From Ophryocystis elektroscirrha (Eukaryota; Apicomplexa; Conoidasida; Neogregarinorida; Ophryocystidae): DNA of 23,551 bases. The notes under the pieces were generated by a model that saw only the letters and a program-made list of their open reading frames with translations, was not told where the DNA came from and made no database searches. Positions 1 to 10,491 of the stretch are shown in pieces. A program made the position numbers and the translations under genes. Numbering within the stretch: the stretch's first letter is position 1; each line of letters starts with the position of its first letter. The DNA lies in contig JAQIFP010000010.1 of the NCBI GenBank assembly GCA_030141585.1, positions 70,772 through 94,322 of the forward strand, read 5' to 3'.

Positions 1-1
1 T

Positions 2-381
2 AACACAGTTAAAGATAATAGTAATGTTTTTAAGCGTATAGATGGTAATATGTATAATTACGGAAATATTTATGCCAAAATAAACTATGTAAGTTATCAT
101 TTAAATAAAAAAAAGCCATAGAACTCAGATAAAGGACTCATAGTTATTTATGAGGATAAAATTTATCCGATAAATGATTTTATTGAATATCAAAACGTAT
201 GATTATGTTTTTAATAGATTCATAGAGCTTAAAATACACAGAATTAAAGCCAGTAGATAAACCGGTTCAACCTTCCTCTGTACATAGTGGAGATTCAGAA
301 TCCGATTTTTATGATCCCACAGCCGCAGCCGCTGCAGCGTTTATTAAAAAGCTAAAAGTCCAGAAAAGTAATTTTGCTTAG
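2..381 (+). CDS. 3' end of an unrecognised gene (partial, runs off the left edge)
   Basis: Three exons read in one frame: 2-88, 122-196 and 226-381, ending at TAG 379-381. They are separated by a 33-nt intron (89-121, GTAAGT...TAG) and a 29-nt intron (197-225, GTATGA...TAG). The C-terminal residues include GLIVIYEDKIYP and a run DPTAAAAAAFIKKLK. The product is acidic and Ser/Asp-rich before the Ala run. I do not recognise the family. The reading frame is already open at the left edge, so the N-terminus lies outside. The true end is uncertain: after the TAG, another protein-like stretch (about 382-458, TAA 456-458) lies in the frame reached by removing 14 nt (368-381) or 32 nt (358-389). The strand is opposite to TrpRS, which has its own 3' end missing just to the right. 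Confidence 0.55.
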
Positions 382-484
382 AAAATAAGAGTGAAAATAA
401 CTTTAAAGGTGCTATATATGATAATCAATACATCTATTATGCTTTATATGAAGATTAATGTATAAAATATATATTATTAAGTAC

Positions 485-590
485 ATTATTATATATATTA
501 TTATATATATTATTATATATATATTATTATATATATTATTATATATATTATTATATATATTATTATATATATTATTATATATACTATTAT
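485..590. repeat. 12-bp AT minisatellite (ATTATTATATAT units)
   Basis: About eight to nine imperfect copies of a 12-bp unit ATTATTATATAT lie between the left-edge gene and the last visible TrpRS exon. The whole stretch 460-663 is A/T only apart from isolated bases and carries no coding signal on either strand. Confidence 0.85.
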
Positions 591-663
591 AAATATCATT
601 ATATGTATTTTTCTATATATATTACTGTATAAATTTATATATATTTTTATATATTTATGTTAC

Positions 664-2747
664 CAGTGAAAATAAATGTGCGATCTAAATCAAATCCTAT
701 ACTAATAATGTCTTTAGCGTTTTCATATGCCAATCTGTGAGTTTCCTCCAATGAAAGAGAATTTTTGAACAAAAACTTTTCATCATCAGTTAATTGAATA
801 ACAACAGGAACATCAAACATATCTTGTAATACTTTAGTGAACATAAAAGGTATCAAATGTCCGATGTGTAAAGATTCACTTGAAGGCCCCCGGCCTAAAC
901 CATAAAAGAAAACCATTATATTACCAGTATATATATAGAACGGAATTTTTTTTTCATATAAATTTAATATTTCGTCTAAGTCTCTATGAGAAAAAAAAAT
1001 TTCTCTAGTAAGGAAATAATGTGCTTTCTTGTTCGTAAGCTTCTCCATTCTTGAAATTTGTTCTGGCGTTATCTTGGAGCAACCAAACTGTTTTCTAATA
1101 GTAAATAACGTTTGTTGTACTTCAAATATATCACTTCTTATAAATCAAGCAATATAAAAAGTTCCATATTAATAAATTTTTGCAAAGCGGCAGATAATTA
1201 AAAAAAAAAAGCTCATATAAATTAATGACTGACAAAAATTATCATTTCTGGATTCATTATTTACTCTATTTCGTATATTAGACACTTTATATATTAATTT
1301 GTATTAATAAACATTATTGAATAATAAAATTCTTACATAAGTTTATCATAATCAATTTTGGTAACTGCTTCAGTCTTCCATGGTGTAATGGTTTGATTAC
1401 TTATTGTACTCTCTTCATTGCTGGTTTGCTAAAAAAAAAATGAAGCATAAAGTTTTGTCTTACACAATGAAACATTGGGACATTATCTAAAGTGGTGATT
1501 TTCTCCACTATTGCAAGTTGGTCTTCAGGTATAGTTTTCAGCTGATCTTTTTCAACTTCAAATGTAAAAATTACCTAAGGTTATTTTTTTTTTTTTTTGT
1601 AATATTTTTATTACTGTGTTACATTTATGCTCTGCCTTCAAAATTTTAACAAATTTAATTTTTCCCGTACTATTAAAAATTGGTGACGCTATTAATTAGG
1701 TTTACTATACAAAATTATCTTACGACTGCAGTTTAAGTTCCAATCGTACATATACACAATTTGAAGCCTAAAATGATATACGGAGTCCAATAATTAATTA
1801 CTGCTTCAAATTAGAGGGTATTCCAAACTCATCGTACATTGTTATCCCGTAAACGGATTCAGCTAAATCACGTTCCATAGATAAAACTCGTATTTTTGAG
1901 TTTTCAGCAACCTGTTGTGTACATATTTTTAAAATATATTAATATTAAATATATAAAAATAAATTAACTATAAGAGTAAAACAATTATAGTAGTATAATG
2001 AAGTACTTGTAATACTTAGATTATAAAATATTGGAAATAATGTCTAATTACAACTATTTTATGTAATAATAACACCTAATAAGCTTAATTTATATTATAT
2101 ATATTATATATTATATATATTATATATATTATATATTTTATATATATATTTGTGTATACATATATATATACATATTTGTGTATATATGTTTATTATTATT
2201 AATATTATATATTATGTATATGTATATATATATAATATATTATAAATATATAATCTATTCAAAGTAAACAACATTCATAACGTATATTGTTTAGCTTAAC
2301 ATTATGTAATTTAAGCAAATGTACGTTTATAGATTAAATGTGTAACATTCATATATATTACTTGAAAAACTATAAAGTTTGATAAATAAATTTTAATAAT
2401 AAAAAAAAAAGAAATTACATTAATTTGTATGATTGGTTGTCTTTCTATGACAACTAATTATTATAAATCATAGGAAACGATTCAGAACAAAACAATATAT
2501 ATACTAATATACCTTAGCGTCGACAGCTGTTTGGATTTCTTCAATAACCTCATTGCTTAGAGGTTCAGTAAATGGCCCAACTGTGAGTATTCCTTGATGG
2601 GCCTTCTTGCAAAAGCTACTGCTATTTATAATTACTTACTTTGGATTTACAATTATAAGTAGTTTTTTCAATAGGAATAGAAGTTACCGAGCATATCGCT
2701 CCTTTGAGCAACTGCTGCGCCGTATGAATGTATGGATTTTTTATCAT
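664..2747 (-). CDS. Cytosolic tryptophanyl-tRNA synthetase, 5' half only (AlaX-like domain plus start of catalytic core)
   Basis: Nine exons can be joined in frame: 2747-2640, 2605-2513, 1911-1802, 1767-1724, 1688-1615, 1574-1464, 1428-1337, 1094-925 and 894-664 (1033 nt, about 344 codons). Introns are 34, 601, 34, 35, 40, 35, 242 and 30 nt. Exons 1-6 resemble an AlaX-like editing domain (HTAQQLL, then [20 protein letters not shown]), as found N-terminally in Plasmodium TrpRS. From exon 7 the class I core is clear: [58 protein letters not shown] and [10 protein letters not shown], ending at FIFTG before a GT donor at 663. The ATP-binding HIGH motif is exact. The KMSKS half (roughly 290 codons in homologues) is not found in the remaining 663 bp. 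The start at 2747 is tentative, because an upstream TTTTTTAG could be an acceptor for an earlier exon. Product charges tRNA-Trp in the cytosol. Confidence 0.85.
895..924 (-). other. 30-nt stop-free intron inside the TrpRS active-site region
   Basis: The intron runs GTAATA...GTTTAG. Removing it restores YTG-RGPSSE exactly as in homologues. It is divisible by three and contains no in-frame stop, so the unspliced reading stays open and inserts ten residues ([10 protein letters not shown]) just before the GPSS/HIGH segment. Confidence 0.85.
1912..2512 (-). repeat. Long TrpRS intron with AT simple repeats
   Basis: This 601-nt intron (AAG/GTATAT to CAACAG/GTTGCT) is nearly pure A/T. At 2095-2245 it carries runs of TATATAT, ATATTATAT and TATATACATATAT. 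No exon or RNA gene is visible in it. Confidence 0.75.
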
Positions 2748-3278
2748 TGCTGCACTAAAAAACACAAATATTAATAAAAAAATAATTTATTAAACCTATC
2801 GATAAATTATTTTTGCATATATATTTATTTATAATTACACTTTGATAATACTAAATATACTGTCAAAATCACAGTATATATATTTAAAGAAAAGTTATAC
2901 ATGGTATTAGACAATCATTATATTTATTATATATCATGCCAATATTATGCTCTATTGTTAAAGTTATAATATATATATATATATATATATATTAGTAATA
3001 AATTTTTTGCAGTATTTTATACATGCACTAAGTCAGAAAGTTTATTAATTAGTATATATTAAGTATACGTAGAAAAGTTAATAGTAGGGTTATTATATAT
3101 ATGAATATATATATATAGAGCTTAAAAAAAAATTACTTTAAGTATGATTTTTACGTATATTTAATACATTATATAACAAAAAAAAACATACAATATATTA
3201 TTCAGTCATAAATTTGATCTTCGAAAAATAAAATTAAACTTAATTGTTGCCGGCACGATAGTAATATCATTCACAATA
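2748..3278. other. Divergent intergenic region between TrpRS and Kish
   Basis: About 530 bp separate the TrpRS start (minus) from the Kish start (plus). It is A/T rich with an (AT)12 run at 2969-2992 and poly-A tracts near 3124 and 3178-3186. It presumably holds both promoters, but I see no recognisable element. An earlier TrpRS exon could also be hidden here. Confidence 0.5.
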
Positions 3279-3497
3279 ATGTCTGCCATATTTAATTTAT
3301 CCTCTATGATATTATGTTTATTATTAGCTATATGCAGCTCTTCATATATGCGACCAATATTTCCAACCTATATAAATCCACAGCGTCAAGGATTATGGGG
3401 TTTTTTTGGGAAATTGGCTGTTATAGGTGATAGGTTAAGTGCATATGTTAGTGTAGCTTGTATAATTATGACAGTTTTTGTAATAATTTATCATTAA
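3279..3497 (+). CDS. Protein Kish (TMEM167 family), small Golgi membrane protein
   Basis: This is a single-exon, 72-residue protein, the normal length for the family. It starts MSAIFNLSSM, like the MSAIFNFQS start of animal Kish. A first hydrophobic segment lies at about residues 5-24 and a second at about 54-70 (YVSVACIIMTVFVIIYH). Between them is the conserved stretch with GLWGFFGKLAVIGDRLSAY, matching the family pattern GLLGIFWKCARIGERKSPY. Kish proteins are implicated in the early constitutive secretory pathway. The gene converges on CIA1, and its last 32 bp (3466-3497) are also coding for the CIA1 C-terminus on the other strand. Confidence 0.93.
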   Translation: MSAIFNLSSMILCLLLAICSSSYMRPIFPTYINPQRQGLWGFFGKLAVIGDRLSAYVSVACIIMTVFVIIYH

Positions 3498-6034
3498 ACT
3501 TGAAAATGTGTATATCGCCATCATCATCCCCTGTAGCCAGTAACCAACTTCCGTCATCTGAATATATGATATATATACAAACTCAATAATTTTACCACAT
3601 TGCTTTGGGTTCCATGTTACGACATTTATATCTGATGAATGGGTATCTGTCGAAAAGCAAATTAAATTCCAAGAAGACTCTTCTGGTGCAGAGTTTAAAT
3701 GAACTTTTGGTTTTTCGACTCTTTGAAATATGTGTATACTATTATTACCGCAAGCCTACAAAAAAAAAAAAAAATAAATATATATAAATAAATATAAGAC
3801 ATATATAAAAAAAAAAAAAAAGCCTTACTGTAGCAATAATATCTGCATTTGGATGCCATGCAACTGAATATATAGGTCTCTCATAGTATCCTGATATGAT
3901 AGCTGAACACACCCAATTGTGCTTGGTTAAGGGTAGCTTATTTGACCATTTTGAAGAAATGGATAAACTTGGTGATAACACAAATGACCATGGATGCGCA
4001 AGGGGTATTTCACTGTCTAATAATGTATTTAATTAATTATTTGATTTTTCAGCAAACCATATACATCACTGAAACTGTGTATATACATTACAATATATAT
4101 TTATAGCAATTAACTGTGTATAAATGTTTTTGTATCTCAAAAATTGTAGATTTTTAATTTATTATACACATATTTTAAATTAATTAATAATAATGCTGTT
4201 ATCTACTACAGTGTATACATAAATTTAATTTTTTGCAATTGCATTCAAAACTAATAATATATATATATATATATATATGTATTTATATATATGAATATTT
4301 ATTTTTAATTGAGAATTTTGACATAAGGTATTACCGCGAGGCACAGCAGTCCATATACGCACTGTCTTATCTTCTGAACAGCTAGCAAATTCTCTACCAC
4401 ATTGTGATAATGAGATTTGCCAAACCGTTGATTTATGTTGCGATAGTATGTCTATGCAATTCCACTCTTCCTCGTCATCTGAATGTATTTTTTGTAATGG
4501 AGCCCATATACGAATAGTGGAGTCATATGAGCATGAAAATATAATTTTTTCAGTCGGGTGCCATAAAACATATTTAACATCTATACAAAAATACACACAT
4601 ATATAAATTTGTTTTTTTTAACCTTGTAGATGCCCTGTTAATATCGCTGTGCAAATAAACCTGTCTTCATACAGAGAATGAAGCCAAATAGATTTATTTC
4701 GACTACATGTTGCTATATGTTTGTTATCTCCGGACCAGCTAAGTTGTTTTATCTAAAAGTACACTTAAAATAAGAACAATTTAATTATTATTTTTTCAAA
4801 TATTTAAGTAATTACGTGTAAATTACAATAAATTTATGTAGTCTAATCTTCTAAGGTAAAGGCGTAAGAATAATTTTGTACTTAACTATTAAAGAAACGC
4901 TATCTAATACACAAATAAATACATGCCTATTTTTTGTAAGCATGTTTTTTTGATAGTCAGCTGATTTTATTAATATTAATTGCATTTTTTGTCATTATAT
5001 ATTTTTTGTTCAATATATATATATATATAAATATATAATCAAAATTAATATATATAATTAATACTAATATATATATATATATATATATAGTATATATAAG
5101 ATACTTAAATAAATGATTAATTAATGATACATACGTTATACCTCTTTAAATATCTATAATAAGTTAACCTCGTTTTCTTGACCTTGAATAATAGAAAAAA
5201 CTTCCCATTTATTTAATTCCTTTTCTACCCAAAGAGACACTGATGCGTCAAATGAGGCAACACCCAGACATTTTCCATCCCTTGACCAACTAACATTACG
5301 AGCTGTTTTGGAATGTACTGTTTCGTTTACTGGATACGGAATCTCTATTGTTTTTTTATGATAATTTTTAACGGAAGGTGATTTGTTAAATAGAACAGCC
5401 TAAGTGCAAATATCCTTTAAAACTCTTTAATATATGTAAACTATAGACGTTTAAGTATTTAGTCACATAGAAATACCATAAATTTATTATGAAGCTCAAT
5501 TATCATAAAAAATAATATAGCGTTAATATATGATAATAACTGTTTTGCATATCTCTATATAATAAATTATATATACACACTCTTAAATTACAATTACGTC
5601 CAAAACATTTCAAACAACGAGTATATATACTTAGATAGTTATAAAGAATATATACTGATGGATTACAATTAGTTATTAATTAATTATATGTATGCATATT
5701 ATTTATTTCTCAAGAATGTTTGTAGTTCGATCTAATAAAAAAAAAATATTACTAATTAGTTCAATATTTAATAATTATCAAAGGATATAGCTATTACGCA
5801 TATTTTAGATAGTAATAAGAATAAATTATTCCTGTATAATTTTTTTTTTGAGAGAGATAATTAGCTTATAAAAATTTTTCGTACTTTAATTTTGTTTTCC
5901 GCTAAAGTATAATCCCAAAGCAGTATGCGGCTTGCTCCGCAACTGGCTAGCTGAGATGGATAGTTTGGGCGCCAACTTACGCCCCAAACAACATCCTCAT
6001 GTCCGTGGAGTGTCTCAATTAATACTAGACTCAT
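3466..6034 (-). CDS. CIA1: Cytosolic iron-sulfur assembly WD40 protein (CIA1/CIAO1)
   Basis: Seven exons join in frame: 6034-5885, 5399-5169, 4752-4623, 4580-4335, 4016-3829, 3755-3596 and 3557-3466. They total 1197 nt, giving 398 residues against 330-340 in yeast and human. Introns are 485, 416, 42, 318, 73 and 38 nt. WD-repeat hallmarks follow the CIAO1 order: LHGHEDVVWGVSWRP, TARNVSWSRDGKCLGVASFD, ENEIKQLSWSGD, GHLQDVKYVLWHP, HKSTVWQISLSQCG then CSEDKTVRIW, RPIYSVAWHP, and DINVVTWNP then DDDGDIHIF. CIA1 is part of the targeting complex that delivers Fe-S clusters to cytosolic and nuclear apoproteins. The extra length comes mainly from an insert in the first repeats (about residues 45-75) and one after VRIWTAVPR. 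The final exon ends inside the Kish coding sequence. Confidence 0.92.
3558..3595 (-). other. 38-nt CIA1 intron (last)
   Basis: The intron runs GTAAAA...TTCAG and splits a codon as G/AT (Asp). It joins VVTWNPKQC to DDGSWLLATGDDDG, recreating the last WD repeat. It illustrates the short intron class of this genome. Confidence 0.75.
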
Positions 6035-6292
6035 TTTAGAGGTAATTAGCGAAATTGCTGTTTTTTATATAACCCCCTATCCGTGACTATAATTGTTATA
6101 CGTACAGTTCATTTTTAATCTATCTATTTACATAACTAATTAATAACTTAATTGTCGTATCATGTTTACATAATAATTTTTTTTTTATTAAATGAGATAT
6201 TAAACTATATAATAATATTTGATTTATACTATCAGTCATAAATATACTTAATATACATAAATTTACGTAAATATTACAATTATTTTATTTTA

Positions 6293-6445
6293 ATGAATCC
6301 CGTATTACAATTTTTAAATAACTATGGAAACTCAAAAAATCGCTCAGTATCTAAATTTAAAAAAAGAGTTATTCAAATAAGAAAAATTAAAGTAGAAAAT
6401 ACACATTTTCAACAGAATAATGAATTTGTTCGATCTGTGTGGTGA
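6293..6445 (+). CDS. Small ORF upstream of the coiled-coil gene (possible upstream exon, uORF or chance)
   Basis: ATG 6293 to TGA 6443-6445 encodes 50 residues that are basic and Asn/Lys rich (KFKKRVIQIRKIKV). It lies between the divergent CIA1 start (6034) and the start chosen for the next plus-strand gene (6519). A phase-2 donor at TG/GTGATT (6441) could splice to AG/CCAACATTC within the next ORF, giving an alternative N-terminus that bypasses the MGALQ start. I do not recognise the sequence, so real status is uncertain. Confidence 0.25.
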   Translation: MNPVLQFLNNYGNSKNRSVSKFKKRVIQIRKIKVENTHFQQNNEFVRSVW

Positions 6446-6518
6446 TTTTTTGGTATGCGGGATGCATGTTAGGCCTTCATTTTAAACCGATAAAATATAA
6501 TAATAATTTGATATTGTG

Positions 6519-8218
6519 ATGGGTGCTTTACAAACAACAATGATTAATAATGCCAATAAAGATATAAAAAGCCAACATTCAGTTAAAATTTCTCGCCGTT
6601 CGCGAAAAAATACGTCAAACATTTCAAATCAAACTGTATTTTGTGATACTGAAAAACTAATAGACCAAAATTCTTTTGATTATCCCATTAATGATTACTG
6701 CACGTCAGGGTCAAAAATTTCGCCTCCTGTATCTTTCATAGGATTACCAATGGAATCTGATAAATATTTCCATGATCCTATAAAAATAAATTCGCCTCCT
6801 TATCCTTATGAAACTCCCGTATATATGAACAACGTTCCTAATTCTTATAATTCAAAATCCTATTATCATTATACTCCACAGCAAAGTATTATTACTACGG
6901 TACCACATGTCAGACCAATTCATAATGAGTTTCAACCTCCGTGTCTTTATTCTTCAATAGGTGAACAACTTTACAATTTATATAAAAAAATGTACAATGT
7001 ATAATTGTATGCATGTATTTGCTAATAAGCAAATATTCCTGTATGCACGTTGCCCGACCGACTAAACAATATTTATATGCAAAAAATAAATGGTCTTTTC
7101 TTAAATTATATGAAATAACTACAATTTAAATATACTTACAATTAATATAAATCAATTATTTATCGCTTCAGGAAATCAAAGAAAAGAAACAGTTATAAAT
7201 ACTCAACTTACTGAAGAAGAACAAGAATATGCAAACCAATTATATAAAATGATACCTCCTGTACGTTACAGTCTTCCCATTCAACCTACAGCAGTTGCTG
7301 CAGTATGTTTATTTTACATAACAGTATTTATCACTTATATTTGAGCAGTATATACAGTTGTGATATATATATGTATATGTATCACAAGTCTATATAATAT
7401 ACCATGTATTTGATATTTATGCAATATACTTAAATATATATTATGACATGATTTTAATTAGGGATATTTATATTCATATATTTATAATTTATTTATCTAT
7501 AATATACATTTATAATTAATTACTCTAATTGTATATATAATTAAATCATATAAATATAAAAATACCTGCAATTTAATTTACTTAGCTCATCAATGTATAT
7601 ATAAAGATGTACTGAATATTATAATTATATAAGTTTATTGTTAGAACAAAAGACAATTTATGATCTTCAGGTTGTAAGTCAAAATAGTTTGAAAGAATCT
7701 TCAAACGAATCAAAAGAAGATTTACTATCTAACAGCTCAGATACGTCTGAGATACAGAAAAAGACAAATATATCCAACGACTTGGATAAAAAGGAATCTT
7801 TGCTCAATAAATCAGTAATTAAAGATAAAAATAAATTCGCTGGCTCTTTTGTATCTTTCCCGAGACAGAAAGCTGTAATTAAGTCTAGAGCGACAAGATT
7901 AGGGCAATCTATTAAAGCTTCTGGAACAAAAAAAGCTGTGACTGTGCAAAAACCCTTTTCTTTGACGCAGTCTAGACAGGTTTCCTTAGCTGGGAAAACC
8001 TTAGCACAAAAAAACGGTTAGCTTCATACTTTATAATGTTAAATTTAGACGATTTAGTTGTATCAAAAGCTTCAATCAAGCAATTGAATACACTAGTAGC
8101 GTCCTTAAGAAAAAAGTTGAAAGAACAAGAAGAAAAATCAAGTAAACTTGAAAAAGGGATACTTCTGGAAAAAAAAAAAAATGAGAAACTTAAACAGTCT
8201 CGACTAGAGAGAAGATAA
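6519..8218 (+). CDS. Unrecognised protein with C-terminal coiled coil and possible N-myristoylation
   Basis: Four exons close in frame: 6519-6960, 7172-7302, 7671-8016 and 8049-8218 (1089 nt, 362 residues). Introns are 211, 368 and 32 nt. The N-terminus MGALQT has Gly2 and Thr6, fitting an N-myristoylation signal if this start is right. The first 145 residues are Tyr/Pro/Asn rich and low in predicted structure. The middle has EEEQEYANQLYKMIPPVRYS followed by an Ala/Val-rich stretch, then a Ser/Lys-rich linker. The last 50 residues form a clear coiled coil (LVASLRKKLKEQEEKSSKLE, then more Lys/Glu heptads). The first donor (G/GTGAAC) is the weakest splice call; without it the first ORF stops at 7004. 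The family is unknown to me. A coiled coil with a lipid anchor would suit a pellicle or cytoskeletal protein, but that is inference. Confidence 0.6.
8017..8048 (+). other. 32-nt intron that explains an apparent frameshift
   Basis: Without splicing, the upstream frame stops at TAG 8019-8021 while the coiled coil continues in another frame. Removing GTTAGC...TTTAG (32 nt) joins AQKN to DDLVVSKAS in frame. The length matches the local short-intron class. Confidence 0.75.
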
Positions 8219-8474
8219 TACATTTTTTCATTTCTTTTATAGTTCGTTAACTACTGTAATTCACTTTACACTAGAGAAAATATTCATTTATATTTAATAA
8301 ATATAAAGTTAAATTTAATTTTTTTGAATTCATTGCAATTTATGTTTCTGTTTTAATAACTCGAAACTTAAAATTACGAAATAATACGTATATAATATAT
8401 TTATGTATCAATTTTTATTAAATTTTTTAACTAGTCAGGTAGCTGTAAAGGAGAAATACTAGGATTGATATTTT

Positions 8475-10221
8475 ATGGACTCATCGCAAGCAATATATGA
8501 TAATGCTTTTGATGGTAAAAAAATGTTTAAAAACCATTTAAATTTTTACAGAAGTTGAAATTAAAGGAAATAATGGACAAGAAACAAAATCAAAAAAATT
8601 AAAACAACAAAGAAAATCAGAAAAAGACAATTCAGACTTAAAAAGAGGATCTAGACGCGTAGAATTGCACGAAAATCAAGCTGCTGTAATTTTTTTATAT
8701 AGACCGAATATGATTATGTTTGTATAATGTATGAGTGCTGCTTAGAATTATCTTACTGTAAAATCATTAGGAATATGTGCGCTCTGTTATCAAAAAAATG
8801 CACAAAGCTGCTGATGAAGATGAATTAGCTGTCTCTCAAAAACGACCAAGTCTATCAAAGTTTAAAATATTGGATAACGTTCTAGCCGACATTATTAAAC
8901 CTAAATGGGCGCATTGGTTTTTGAATGAGGGCGTGTGTGCTGTACTTGGAAGGTAATTTAGAAGTTATTTTCTGTAACATATCATAATTACATATTTATT
9001 ATATTTTGATATTTATATATAATATAATTTATTCATTTCTTTAACATATTATCGTGAAATTCTTTGATGCGCTTGTTGTATAGATAATCCTTAATAATAT
9101 ATTTTATATATATTTTATTTGAATTATACTTTATATATACATATGTATATGTTGTATGTATCATTTTATGCTATGTGAATAAACTTTAGTATAATTGCCT
9201 ATATATAACAACAAACAATATTAAAATAAATTAAATTTAGTAAATTTAATTTTATTTGTCACCTCTTAATTGCGTTTAATTAGGTGGCTGGCTCCTAACG
9301 CTAATGCTACTTTACCAAGCTTAGCTTTTCGAAGTCAAATATTGCAAACCCTTAGAAAACTTCCAGTAATAATTTCAACTGCTTTTATGGATACTATAGA
9401 TTCATTATGAACATATGCAAGGAACGGATCTAGGTTTTCGCTTAATTTCTCTATGGAAATCTCCTGGTATGGTTTGTAGTAACAAATTCTGAAAAAAATT
9501 ACAGATGAAACGAGTGATAATAAGGAAGCCATCAGATCAATTGTTCAAACTGCATTAAAACCTTTACTAGATCAACGTGATGAAGAAAGTTATGGTTATG
9601 GAGAAGACGTAGAAGAAATACAGCAAACACCAAAAACGCCTTTTTTGCATCCCACAAACATTTCTCGAGATAAATTAAAGGTAAAGTGAAATTTGCATCT
9701 AAAAGTATAAAAAACTAAATTAACCTTTAATTAAAGCTGTATACACTATTTGTATATGATTCATAAAATATATTTCACAAATTGGTATATTAAATTAATC
9801 AATACAAACATGTATGTAAAGTTTCTTAATTTTATATTTATAGAAAGATACATTCAAATAAAATTATATTTATATATATATGTATATGTATAATTATTAT
9901 AATATATTATTATATTCTAACGTAACATAATATTAATTAAACGCTTAATTAATAATTTATCCATTGTATAAAATTATCTATCAGATAAAAGTTTAATTTT
10001 AATGTTAATTTTAGCGCCCTAAAGAGAGTAAGTTTTGGTTATTTTTTAATACGCTAGGTCGCGCTCTCAGAAACTCCCTAACAACGAGCGCTTATACATT
10101 TAAGGTAAAAAATCAGTCAGATAATGATTAAGTGTAGGTTATGCCCAAATCTGATGTATACGCCCTTCAAAATAGTGATGCAAAACAATCAAATGTCTTT
10201 ATGGTAACTCAAAATCTCTAA
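8475..10221 (+). CDS. IWS1: Transcription elongation factor IWS1/SPN1
   Basis: Nine exons join in frame: 8475-8514, 8552-8685, 8771-8952, 9284-9365, 9400-9466, 9505-9680, 10015-10027, 10058-10104 and 10138-10221 (825 nt, 274 residues). Introns are 37, 85, 331, 34, 38, 334, 30 and 33 nt. An in-frame TGA just upstream supports the start. The N-terminus is short, Lys-rich and acidic. The TFIIS-N/IWS1 helical domain spans about residues 70-200: AADEDELAVSQKRPSLSKFK, then GRWLAPNANATLPSLAFRSQ, then LRKLPIHYEHMQGTDLGFRL and SPDETSDNKEAI. The tail FKVMPKSDVYALQ matches the conserved C-terminal RVPMPS..DY motif. IWS1 binds Spt6 and acts with elongating RNA polymerase II. It is shorter than yeast Spn1 (410 residues), mainly at the N-terminus. 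Exon 7 is only 13 nt long. Confidence 0.9.
10028..10057 (+). other. 30-nt stop-free intron in IWS1
   Basis: The intron runs GTAAGT...GCTAG between a 13-nt and a 47-nt exon. It is a multiple of three with no in-frame stop. Retention would insert KFWLFFNTLG, a hydrophobic stretch out of character for the basic C-terminal tail, which favours its being spliced. Confidence 0.7.
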
Positions 10222-10491
10222 AAATCTATTTATTTATAGCAACGTTTCAACCATATAATTTCAAACAAAAGAGGAAAGTTTCGGAGTTAAGTATTAAAGC
10301 TAAATATGTTTTGGTCTTAAAATAAAATATAACTTCTAATTGGAAATATAAACTTATGTAACGCATTACTCTGTTTCCAAACAGAAAAAAAAATATAATT
10401 TATAATATAGAGAAGAAAAAAACTAACTTCATTTTATCAAGAAGAAGGAGATCTAATTGAGTGGGTATTAAAGGTGAAAAAGAGGAAGATC
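10222..10491. other. Convergent intergenic space between IWS1 and CK1
   Basis: This 270-bp A/T-rich stretch holds the 3' ends of IWS1 (plus) and CK1 (minus). I see no ORF, RNA gene or repeat. A relatively G-rich segment at 10270-10300 is probably transcribed UTR. Confidence 0.5.

Noticed and set aside
3605..3787. 60-residue plus-strand ORF
   Set aside because: It is antisense to the CIA1 exon 3755-3596 and ends in a poly-A tract.
8005..8021. Frameshift at an A7 run near 8014 in the coiled-coil gene
   Set aside because: A 32-nt GT-AG intron just downstream explains the frame change without a sequencing error.
9400..9410. Premature TGA in IWS1 after IIST...IDSL
   Set aside because: A 34-nt intron (9366-9399) removes the wrong frame and restores LPIHYEHMQG, which fits the family.
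9335..9532. 65-residue minus-strand ORF
   Set aside because: It lies antisense to IWS1 exons 4-6 and resembles no family.
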